Source: Asparagopsis taxiformis (lineage: Eukaryota; Rhodophyta; Florideophyceae; Bonnemaisoniales; Bonnemaisoniaceae). From it: a DNA stretch of 64,000 bases. The notes beneath the pieces are model-generated. The model did not search any database. It saw only the letters and a list, made by a program, of their open reading frames with translations, and was not told the DNA's origin. The translations under genes were made by a program, and so were the position numbers. Location: assembly GCA_030407315.1 (NCBI GenBank), contig JALQPE010000504.1:1-64000 (forward strand), in the 5' to 3' direction. Of this stretch, positions 20,210 through 30,693 are shown in pieces. The first letter of the stretch is position 1, and each line of letters starts with the position of its first letter.

Positions 20210-23200
20210 ATGAATCAGATCATGCCTCGCTGTCTGGGAAACAATTGGAAGAGTTATATCAAGCTGCTGTTTTATCAATGTTTTACCGCTCACTGGACCA
20301 ATTTCCATGGGCCTTGCTCTGAACGAACGTGACGAGGTGGGGAAAGAGCGGTTGTGTACTGCGAAACGTAAGGCACATATATCCACTACAATCCATTTGC
20401 TCACAGGACCTTTACGGCTACAGAATGTAGATTATCTCGTGTTTGATGAGGATATGGATGAGTTTTTACTTTCGCGCCCCCTGCTCCAATCCATAGGATT
20501 CGATTTGGAGATTCAACTTTCTCCAGTAAGGCACCTCTATCATGATGCGGAATTCTGACACATAGGTTTCAATGGGATAGAAGACAGTTTTCATGGCCAA
20601 GAAACGGGGGCAGAGAACGGAAGATTGACTGAATTGCTTCTTACACCCACGAATCAGTGTAGTGATACACTACCAATTGACGAATGCCCTGAATATTCTG
20701 TTGACAAGAAGGAAGCATCTAAAATCAAAAAGAGTTCAGATTATGCCAAGTCCATGGACGCTGGTTCGGAGCACAGCCTACCTCTGGGTGTAGATAATGA
20801 CAAGGATTCGGCAGATGGAATTGCTATGATGCTGGAAGACTGCATCAAAGAGGGCTCACCAGAAGAGTAACATGATGATATGTCTGCTCTTGTTCAAGAA
20901 TACTCAGATATTTTTCGAACCAAGCTTGGTGCAGATCCACCGACACGTCTTCCTCCTGTAAAGGTGCTCCTATAGGAAGACGCAAACCCAGTAAGGGTTC
21001 GATTCCGACGCTATTCAGAACAGCAAACTAAATTTTTAAGACGGAAGGTTGATGAATTGTTACAATTGGGACTAACATTTCCTAACAATAGTAGTCAATG
21101 GGCTTGCGCAAAATTGGTTGTTCACAAGACGGGACCAGAGGGTTTCCGTTTCACGTTTGATCTCAGACCGGTCAATTCAGAGACAGTTCCATTCGTCTGG
21201 CCAATGCCAGACCTGGAATCTTGCACTGCGAAACAAAACAATGACATCTGTTTTGCCACTTTAGACCTATGTCAAGGGTATTGGCAATTGCCACTGCATC
21301 CTAGTTCACAAGAATGCCAAATTTTCATCACAGCCGATGGAGTATTCACACCTACACGGGTGATGCATGGGCAAACAAATGCAGTGTCATACCTGCAAAC
21401 CAACGTACAGATTCTTTTGCTGAGATATTCGCGACTCTCTGCTACAATGGCTCGATGACATATTGATTCACTGTAGAACAGTAGTTCAACTACTCACTAT
21501 TCTTCGCATTTTTTTCTGGTATCTGCATGGAGTAAAATTTGAAACTGCATGCGAAAAATAGTAGAATTTATCTGGAGACAGTGCGTTGATGTGGCCGTTC
21601 AATAAGCAAGGATGGAATTCGAATGAACCCAAACCGTTTAAATGGCCTTCTGAATATGTCTCACCCAATCACTGGAGCAGACCTGCACCAGTTTCTGTGT
21701 GCAGCAACCTGGATGAAAAATTCGATTCCATCATTCACCAAAGCTGTATCAACACTTCATGCGACCCTCGAGGATGTTAACAAGATGGCGGGCAAGCGCA
21801 CGAGGCAGGCTGTTGCCAAAATTAAGCTTGATAGCTTGTGGGGTGATGACCAGCAAGAGGCATTTCAGAATTTCAAGGATTCTCTATTACATTCTACCAC
21901 GCTCGCTTACCAAGACTCCTGTAAGCTTCTATGCCTTTTTTACAGATGCTTCAGAGTTGCATTGGTCGGGTGCGCTCACTCAAATTCCTGTGGTTGATAT
22001 TGACGCTGAATTTGTCGATCAGAGACATCAGCCGTTGGCATTTTCATAAGGCTCTTTCACTGGATCGCGCTCTCGTTGGCCGACTGCATAAAATGAGGCT
22101 TTCCCAATAGTCGAGTCGGAATTGGGCCTGGATTACCTTCCGCTTCGAACCGAAGGTTTTTTGCTGTTTACCGATCATAAGAACTTGGTATTCATTTTCG
22201 ATCCTTTATATAAAGATATAAGATATATCTTCACGCCAGTCGATGGGTAAGCACACTACAAGAAAGATTGAGAGATGGGCTATGAGGCTCTCAGCATTCC
22301 GTTACATTATAATCCATATTCCCGGACCTGAAAACTGTTGGGCGGACTTGATTTCCCGCTGGGGAGCCGCAGGGGTGGTGCAAAACCATGGTCCACCAGT
22401 CCGTGCTAGACTATCCGTTCTTTTCGTTGCTCTAGTAGCACCCTGTGGTACTTAGTTCTAGAGTAGAAGTAGCTAGTACGATCTAGTGGACACGCTGTAC
22501 TTCGACCAAAACAACGCCAGTGACACTCGCTGGTGTTTGACTGTATGGTTAGAACGGTAGAAGGTTAGCGAATAGACACAAGCGTCACGACGAAACGTTC
22601 CACGCGTGGATCACGTTCGACAAACGAGGTAGCACGTCACTGGAGGCGCTCTCAACCAAGCCCGTAGGCACGACACGCAATCAGCCTCACGTGTGGCGAT
22701 GGGTAGGGAGTGTGCAGCTCGACGGAAACGGAGCCTCGTTAGGCGAAAACGTAAACGTAAAACGTAGAATTCAGTCGTAGACTAGAGCCGTTGCTCTTTC
22801 GATGCTTGTCCCCTTTCCCTCCCGGCACGATGCCAATACCTATTTAGCCACGATGGAATCGCATTACAGCGTAAACACTGTTTGTAACGTCCCCGAATGG
22901 GAAAGGACCTTGTGGGTCGCGCGCGTGGACTCGTTGGTCCGCTGGCCGCGTGTCACTCCGTTCGCTGCATATGTGTGCTGATTCGCGCGCATGCGCCAGC
23001 AATGCTCGTACATTGCTGTCGTCGGTCGAATCCGCCCGAATTAGAATTCCGCGGAAATCGTAAATATTTTCCATTTTCGAATTGGCCACGTATACTACAC
23101 ACCCGACTTGGATTCAGATTTGAAGTGGCCTTCGTTAGGCGATATCATCGCTGCACAAAAGCCAGCCTCTGGAAAGAAGAGGGATTCCTACCGGAGAGTA

Positions 23201-24724
23201 AAAAGAAGGAAATGGCAGTCACCAAGTCTGGATAAATCTGGATTCCTTCCCATGCTTTGGAACTTCAATTACGAATATGCATTATAGGAAATTGTGGAAG
23301 GATTGGACACCATGGTGCAGATACTACACTCAAAACAATTTCCGAGATATTTCGCTAGAAAAATATGGATCCCGACATTCAATCGTTTCGTAGGTCTTGT
23401 CTACACTGCCTGGCGACTACTGGAGGCCACAGGATTCCAAGGCCGCTATTACATGCACTGTATTATGATAAGCCAAACAAAGTGTTGCACTTTGACTACC
23501 TTTTCATGGGAAAAAGTTTCATTGGTCACCAGTACGTGCTCATCTTAAACGATGACGCGTCTTCATTCGTATGGCTGGAGCCAACCGCAGTGGCAGATGC
23601 AGCAACAGCGGTAGAAGTACTTTCAAAGTACCATCGACAAGTTGTCGAAGGTTCGCATCCTTTGGCGTATCCTACACTTGGGTGAGAGATCAAGGCATTC
23701 ACTTCTGTAATACAATTATGCGCCAACTTACTAGAGAGTTTCATACGCGACACCACTTCACGACTGCATATTGTCCACAGTCCAATGTAACAGTGGAACG
23801 CATGTTCAAGGAGGTTCTTCGAGCTTCAAGAGCTATGCTTTTAGAATTTCGTATGGATACCAAGGATTGGCTCAAATTAATTCCGCTGATTCAGAAAATA
23901 CTTAATCACTCCAAGCGCCTCCATCTGGGTAATATCGCTCCAATCACGGCTTTCACTGGACAGACCGCTGACAACCCACTTCTTTCTATCGTTCGACCTT
24001 CAGTTCCAGAACCTCGCTCGTTATCATTCATACAGGCACAAAAGGTTTGTGGTATCAAATCGTTACACAAAGCATCTGATGATTTAACCAAAGAAATCTC
24101 TTTCCCCCGAATAAACAAAGACAACATTCTATCGCAGCCCATAACGCTAGAAAAAATGTGAGTGAGATTAATTTCACAGCTGGTGACTATGTATTAGTCG
24201 CGCAGAGGCTTAAAAATGATGGAAATAGGCTTAGGATCAAATGGCGTGGGTCTGAACGTATCACAAGAGCCAATTCTGACGTTGTTTATGAGGTGGAAGA
24301 TATCCTTTCTGGACTTTTAACTCTGTTTCATCCTAATCAGTTGGATTTTTATGCTGATTCTAGTCTCAATGTGACCGAGACACTGTTGGACAATGTTGCA
24401 AATAATAATCCACATTATAACAAGGCGGAGCAGTTGCTCGACCTGCGCTATAACAATGAGCTCGCCAGGTATGAGGTACAGGTGAAATGGAAAAGTTTTG
24501 ATCATGACGATCCCACATGGGAACCTGTAAAAAACATACATGAAGCCATTCCGAAAATGCTTGAAAGCTTCATGTTTTCGCATAATGATGTAGAGATGGT
24601 ACAGCAAGCACTCTCATTGTTACCTCTCTTCAAAGGAGAGAAGTGGTACACCGCGCACGTGCAGACTGTATGTATCAATGTCTGCAATATATTGTGCATT
24701 TCCCCCGGCTACCATTATTCCTGA
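20210..24724 (+). pseudogene. Gypsy Pol (PR-RT-RNaseH-INT-chromodomain), broken
   Basis: In order: a protease-like segment (20307-20558, NVDYLVFDEDMDEFLLSRP); reverse transcriptase (21057-21460, DLRPVN and LDLCQGYWQLP, with WLDDILIH in a shifted frame near 21440); RNase H (about 21940-22340, FFTDASE, then GPENCWADLISRW); integrase zinc-binding region (about 23250-23450, GHHG and SCLHC); integrase core (about 23480-23960, FDYLFMG, DQGIHF and a catalytic Glu near TVERMF); and a chromodomain (about 24410-24560, YEVQVKWKSFDHDDPTWEP). Chromodomains steer integration to modified histones. At least five frameshifts and a nested solo LTR at 22444-23099 break it. Confidence 0.75.
22444..23099. mobile_element. 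Solo LTR nested in the Gypsy pol
   Basis: 656 bp starting TGTGGTACTTAG and ending TATACTACA, flanked by the 5-bp direct repeat CACCC (22439-22443 and 23100-23104). Removing it with one repeat copy rejoins the Gypsy frame as VALVAP followed by DLDSDLKWPS, exactly where the RNase H-integrase linker should continue. This is strong evidence for a retrotransposon insertion later reduced to one LTR by recombination. Its family is not otherwise present in the window. Confidence 0.8.
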
Positions 24725-25035
24725 TTAATAATGGTACACATGGATTACAGTGCAGAAGAGAACGTTCCGGGAGTCCTGTGGTATCACATATCGATATGTG
24801 ATATCACAGGACTCCTGTGATCACATTCAATATCGAATCACTGTGATATCGATACATAGAACCTTTCGGGAGAAAGAATGAGCGGCATCGTTACTAGTGA
24901 AATTTCTACTGATGTGGTACAAGAAGCCGGATTAGATTGGAGGATAGTAAGTACATATAATCCGACTAGCAAGGGAAATAAACAAAAAAGGCCAGCACAC
25001 TAGCGGCAGTTTACTATTGCCCGATTGTTAGCCAA
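24558..25035 (+). repeat. 3' LTR of the Gypsy element, containing a 46-bp palindrome
   Basis: About 477 bp; identical in layout to the 5' LTR except for 39 extra bases. The extra bases complete a palindrome at 24770-24815 (GGAGTCCTGTG... / ...CACAGGACTCC) with one mismatched pair. The first ~165 bp also encode the Pol C terminus. Confidence 0.8.
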
Positions 25036-26135
25036 AGAAATTGACTCGTGAATATATATTGCTGCTAAATAATAGAGCTTTGATCTGCCACGTTGAGCCG
25101 TATTCTGCGCTTTGCGATGTATTGCGTTGTGTTGATTTAGATGACTTGGATACCGCTGCGACATATTTGAAAAATCTAAAAGCTATGAATGCATCACAGT
25201 TGATTGAACCGGATTTGGATTGTCGAATTGACACATTGAACAGAGGTGATTGCATTTCTGAAATCATCTCTCAATGTCGATGATACTGAGAATAGCACGG
25301 AATTACTCCCGGTTAACAAGAACCTTTCTCTTCCACGCGGAACTGAGGACTCATCTGAAACAGTTGAGTTTGGGATAGATGCAATTACAGCTTTGTTTTA
25401 CGGATGTCTTGCTTCGATCAACCATGACGATTCTGCGGTAAGAGGAACCTCCTGTTTTTCTTTGGGGCTCATGACAAAATGGGCGAGCAGGGCTGATTCG
25501 GATACCGCAGCTGAGATTCATCATACGACGAATTCAGTTCTGATGGAGGAAGTGACGAACTGCAAAAGCACTTTTCTGAGGCGAAAGTATTCAAATTCGT
25601 TTAGAACAATTGTCAGAGGAACACGTACTGTTGACGAAAAGGACGATTGTCCTGAGAATAGTATTTTAATCACTTTAAAATACCTCATGAAATCCCGTGA
25701 TGTGAACTCTGATGTATTTGAAAACATCGCACACCTGCAACACCATCGAAGAACTCGCGCACTGAGACGGCAGGAACGAGAAGTTCTTTCTGCCAAAACC
25801 TATGATGAAATCTCTTTAGCAGAAAAGGAATCTGTTCGAATCTTCGCCTCCAAATTCTCATTACCACTCGGCACTCAAATTGCCCTCCAGGCATTTAACA
25901 AGGATTATGCGAAAAACTATGGACGTTTCGTCAGGAAAGAGGAAGGTTGAGGACAAGCTGGGAGAATTGTCATCTTTTGGGCGATTTCACTCGCTGGAGA
26001 GTCCGCGCGATGGCTGGTGTGGAAGCAGTGCAAATCTCAACTGCTGGCAGTCTTATCCAAACTAAAAAATGAGTATAGTGAAAGAGAGAGAGAGAGAGAA
26101 CACTCACTCTATATAAGCTTCTTGTTACTTGTAAA

Positions 26136-26765
26136 CCCTATAAGAAAAGGAATATGTACCCCTGATATGCTTTAGATGAACCAATGATGTACGTGATATC
26201 TCTACTGTACGCAAGAGATACTTCGCTGATGTCCGGGAGATGAGCGTATGGACATCTCCCGTCCATCATTGGTGTATCGCTATGCGGCCATCAGCTGAAG
26301 AGCAAATGTTCCTTATCCGTACATCAGAGGAACACCATGCATGTCATAGGTTCATCATGCGGCCATCTTTGGTACATCTTTAAGGCTTACTGGGAAAAGC
26401 TTTTCCCAACAGAGACAAATAGGCTGATACAAACGAAACAGGAGCGCGCAAGTTCCTCACCAAAGTCCTGCTTTCTAAAATGTTATCCCATGTAAGTTCT
26501 GGTGCTCCCAGTAAGACTCGAAGATGTACCAATGATGGCCGTATGATGAACATATGACATACATGGTGTTCCTCTGATGTACCGATAAGGAACAATCGCT
26601 CTTCAGCTGATGGCCACATAGCGATACACCAAAGATGGACCTGAGATGTCTTTACGCTCATCTTTCGGACATCAGCGAAGTATCTCTTGCGCACAGTAGA
26701 GATATCACGTACATCATAGGTTCATCTGAGGTATATCCTGGGTACATATTCATTTTCTTATAGGG
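26136..26765. mobile_element. Foldback/TIR element built from two family-A arms
   Basis: The left arm (26136-26393) and the right arm (26507-26765, inverted) are each about 258 bp and start with CCCTATAAG. A spacer of about 113 bp contains the perfect palindrome GGGAAAAGCTTTTCCC (26392-26407). A GA-dinucleotide run at about 26085-26100 lies just outside. The arms differ from each other more than each differs from a solo copy elsewhere in the window (1344 and 7284). No transposase is encoded. I could not define a target-site duplication. Confidence 0.7.
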
Positions 26766-28072
26766 GCTGTGGAGGGCAATATACTCAATCCACATGATTA
26801 CATCGCAAGGCAGAATGGTTCTCATCACAAGTAGAAAGCCTCCCCTACAATTTTCCGAGCTCCAATCGCAATTTTTATTGGCAAAATTATGGCTAAATTA
26901 CCTGAAGCAGAACTGGAAACAACCATTCCCCTTCTAGTTACACCTCTCTCAAATGCACTGCGATCGCGCATGAGCGATACACGTTCAAAAACGCCTTGAC
27001 AGCTGTGGCTTTGTTGCTAGGTTCAAATTATTTCACCTACATCATTCAACAGGTACTGTCAGCATTATCGCAAGGATATATGAAGGATAGTTGTGTTCAT
27101 GCCATCAATGTCTTGCTTTCTGGAATCGATAAGTAGCCAAATGCAGAATCTGATGGCCCTGACAATAGTTTTAAGATTGATGGTGCCGCAACCACATCGC
27201 AGACTATCTTGCGGATGAGCTTGAAAGCTGTACTCTCATAACTAAAATGACTTCGAGGATCCAAATACATCTACAAACCGTCAGAAGCAAGCAAGTTCGC
27301 GAGCAATGAAAGCTAATGAGTGTGCTGAGCTGCTCGCGAAATATATATCCTTCGAAGAGAGTGGCCTACCAATATTCTTGCCCTTTGAGAAATTACTCAG
27401 GAGTACTTCTTCAACTAAGTTTAGATCGCGGATTGATGAAGTTCAGACGAGGATGATTCAAGGTTTCTCTGGGAACAAGACGTTTTCAGCTTCGTATGCG
27501 ATGAAGCTTAGCTAGAAGCTCATGTCACGAACATGGAACGAAGAGAGCAAAAAAAGCGCTAAAACTGCCACAAACGCCGCATTATCGGATAATACCCCAG
27601 CTGTACCAATTTTACTATTTGTGTTAATGACAGGATAGTCAGCTTCGGTTCGGAACTGTTTCATAACGTTTTCAGAATGAACTTAGCATCATTCGAAGAT
27701 ACTTAATTTAAGAAGCAATTTTGCAGCCCTTCTTACCTATGATTTCCGAAGTCTTAACAATGAATCAAGACATGTTAACGCTTTCCGCACTGAAGGCTTC
27801 CAGGAAGCTCTTGAAAATTTCATTCCCCTCTTCGAAGAAATCAGAGCTTGAAGAGAAGATATCTGAAATTGTTGAGAATGTTTTGTCTCAAGCGGCAGGA
27901 GCTTTTTCTAGCGCTTCGGGTATAATATCAACCTCGGAACTATTCGACATTTGTTTGCGCTGCTTTCCAAGTCATTATTATGGTATCTACAAGCAGCAAA
28001 GCGGCATCAAGATCTAATTCACTAAGTAACGTCTTATGATACTTCAATCGCAGTTGGACTAAAACTATCTGT

Positions 28073-28535
28073 TTACAGCAATCTACATTTTTCAACATCG
28101 CAAACTTCCTTGTAATCCTTCAGTGTTTTTTGAAACTTCTGTCTTGCTATTTCGATAAACTCCTCTCTACCCCTTTTTTCCGCTCTCTCCAACGCATTCA
28201 GTGCAGATTCAAGAATTTCGAAGATAGAGTTGTTTTCTGTCCATTCCTTTATATGCTTCGTGGAGTTGGACACTTCTCCGTGGGTAGAATCACCATTAAC
28301 AGAATCTTCCGGTATAATGCTTGATAAATAACTGAAAACTCTGTCAATGCTCTGCATAGCCTTGTCAATTGAACCATCATTTTAAATGCTTCTCCTCCGT
28401 TTTCTCCGTGATTCCTGAAATCTAAAATCCCCTGTAGAATTTTCACAAGGTGAAAGACCATCCTCACTTCCTCCGGTGTTCATAATTTTTGTTGTAAAGT
28501 CAATGAGCAGATTGTCTTCATTGGGCGTTTCATGC
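28073..28535 (-). pseudogene. Unrecognised coding remnant, minus strand
   Basis: A minus-strand frame from about 28535 to 28073 interrupted by one stop near 28380. The C-terminal half (MQSIDRVFSYLSSIIPED and onwards) is helical and charged, ending KSCDVEKC-like residues. It is not recognised. The solo LTR-like element at 28536 abuts it, and another minus-strand piece (75 codons, 29683-29910) lies on the far side, so one gene may have been split by the insertion. Confidence 0.3.
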
Positions 28536-29613
28536 TGTAGTGCAACACACCTTACACGTGTGGCACTTTGGATTTAGTCCAGGCCTATTCGGCGTGATCT
28601 CACTGACAGTCTTTCCGCAGCAAATTATCTATTCAAAACATTGTAATTTATTTTGGTTTAGCTATTTATCTGTATTCTAGGATTTATTCTGGGGTCTTCG
28701 TCAGCCGGCGAAGACTCCAGAAGCCATATTTATACCCAGGGTATTTTTCGACCCTTGAGATTGTAAAGCACCGGAAGTTGGCTGCTAGAGTGGTACCCAC
28801 CTTCTCTGCAGATTGTACTTTATCTGTGACTGTGGCTCATTACGCTTGTCGCGCTTCCGGACCCCGATAACAACCGTTGGTTCATCAGTGCGGTGACCGC
28901 GAAAGTTCTCATTCCCCTTCTTTTCGTTTCTTTCTTCCGTTTTTTTACTTTCGTTTCGATATTTCGTTTCGTTTTTTCCACCCCTACCGGACTTCGGCCT
29001 ACGAACGCCCACTCTTGGGAAAGCCTGTGGCATTGTCGCGATACTGGCTCATCGGCTGTGGCCTTCCGAAGCCCCCCGTGGCCTACGGCCTACTATCCAC
29101 CGAGCTCCGCTCTCCCCGTTCCGAGGTACCGGATCGGCGACTGGCAGTGGACTGCGGTCCCTCTTTTCCAAGACAAGTCTTTGACCGCCCGAGTTTACAT
29201 CCATCTAAGGCTCCGCCCCCGCGCAAGGTGTGCTCGTCTATCGGTACCTTACATGCGGTACCTTACATGCCGTCTTCATTTCTCTTTTCTCCCCTTTTGG
29301 CTCACATTGTGCCCAGTGAACCACTCCCCTTTCCTTCTGGGTTCACATCTGCCAAGTGGACCACCATTTCGGTAACCACACTTCGCTGCTACCCTTTCAT
29401 TCTCTCGAGTTCCTCAGTAACCGAAACCGGATACTCCTGGAACTAGACCAGTGACTGTATCCCTCAGATTCTAATAGAGTCCCCGGAACGGACTTACAAC
29501 CCGTTACGAGAACACCGGAGATTCGAAGCTCTACCACCTACCAGGACTAGGAGGATCTCGAACTGTCCTCACGCTGTGCCGAAGGGAACCACTCCTCCGA
29601 GCATTGCACTACA
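28536..29613. mobile_element. Solo LTR or TIR element, 1078 bp
   Basis: Bounded by a perfect 10-bp terminal inverted repeat, TGTAGTGCAA and TTGCACTACA. Flanks are CATGC (28531-28535) and CAAGC (29614-29618), a 5-bp duplication with one mismatch. The interior is pyrimidine-rich on the plus strand and has a TATTTATACCC stretch near 28727. Open frames inside are low-complexity and probably not genes. TG/CA ends favour an LTR; the long inverted repeat would also fit a DNA element. Confidence 0.5.
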
Positions 29614-30693
29614 CAAGCCTGCATACAACGAATATTATCAATGCCTTTTGGGAGGAGGTGCTTAGTTGTTCACCATTATGTTTTAGAAAGGAAAGAAATG
29701 CATCAGGATTGTTCTGTCCTGACCTACGCCACTTGTTGAATGCTGCAGTGAATATTTCTTAGCTTCATTAAATTGCCTTTTGAGAACAGCACCAGTTCTA
29801 ACACACGGAGGCGGTTCTGTGGGATCTGCTTTGTCTACGTTTCCAAGAAATGATTGGTTCAGAATGACATCTTCACTATTGAACTTGATGTGGGATGAAT
29901 CCGGCTTCATCTATTAGCTATTTCGATTTACAAAACTTTCGCTTACAGTCGAATGAAAGGCTTTCATCTAATAAGCCAACTGTTTATGTTGTTGAGTAAT
30001 TCTAACTCTATCATAAAACATCCTACTCCGTGTAGTTTTATTGGTTTTACATTTGCAGCCTATAGGATTGTAATTAGTTTACACTATAATTTATCCTACG
30101 GGACTATCATTAACATAATGCATAGTCACTATTTGGTAGTAAGCTTAGTCATTTTAGCAAAAGTGCCGACTCCTGACCGTATGGGGCACATTTAGACAAA
30201 CCTAGCATAGCGGGTGTTTTAGGCAGGTTTTACCTCCGCAATTCGTAGTATAAAATGGCTCCAGTTCGAGTAGCGAACTTGAATCGAGCCATCATCATCT
30301 TCTTCATCGAAAGCTTCATCAGTAAAAGACAGTCTGTCTTTACTCAATTTGCTATCCACGGGCAATTACGTTACGCGACGACAATTTGATCCAACTATCC
30401 TTTTTTGTAATTGTCACAACAGTTTATTCTGTAGGTTTCAGGCAGTAAGCAGTGAATATTTTCAAGTCGTCCAATTCAAGCTAATTCACAAGCCCACACA
30501 ACAAACCAATGAGCATATGCCAAATCACGATGCGGGCGTGCACAATGTGCAGTGCGTGCCAAATGTGAAATATAGTTATATTTTGTATGGACGCTTACGC
30601 CCTCACCAGACGGAGGCAAATCATTTCCACATTTCGGATGAAAACAAAATTTTGGTGACAACACGAAATAATTCGGAGAATTGAATTCAATTG
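29614..30693. other. Unassigned intergenic
   Basis: AT-rich. A 75-codon minus-strand frame at 29683-29910 may be a gene fragment. An inverted repeat occurs near 30251-30284 (GGCTCCAGTTCGA / TTGAATCGAGCC). Nothing else is supported. Confidence 0.4.

Larger units (their letters stand above)
18637..25035 (+). mobile_element. Degenerate Ty3/Gypsy chromovirus with two LTRs
   Basis: A complete but decayed element: 5' LTR, gag, protease-like region, reverse transcriptase, RNase H, integrase, chromodomain, 3' LTR. The flanks carry AGAAA at 18632-18636 and 25036-25040, a plausible 5-bp target duplication. With this, the LTR would end CAA rather than CA, so the boundary may be off by one base. It inserted into the UTP20-like gene in sense orientation. 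The pol C terminus reads into the 3' LTR. Many frameshifts make it non-functional. The protease, zinc-finger and chromodomain style is like Gypsy elements known from oomycetes. Confidence 0.8.
17640..28017 (+). pseudogene. UTP20-like small-subunit processome HEAT protein, fragmented
   Basis: Pieces of one large HEAT-repeat protein lie in order on the plus strand: about 17950-18636, 25036-25950 and 26870-28017. Recognisable UTP20 features are an ENIAHLQHHRRTRALRR stretch (about 25720-25770), an LRSRMSD segment preceded by LPEAELETTIPLLV (about 26895-26975), and an LSQGYMKDSCVHAINVLL segment (about 27065-27120). UTP20 (DRIM) is a very long scaffold of the nucleolar U3 snoRNP/90S pre-ribosome. 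Several frameshifts and stops separate the pieces. A Gypsy element (18637-25035) and a foldback element (26136-26765) interrupt it. An intact copy presumably exists elsewhere, since the protein is essential in model eukaryotes. The family call rests on motif order, and the exact limits are uncertain. Confidence 0.6.

Noticed and set aside
28877..29446. 189-codon and 160-codon overlapping plus-strand frames
   Set aside because: They lie inside the LTR-like element in pyrimidine-rich sequence and have no recognisable domain.
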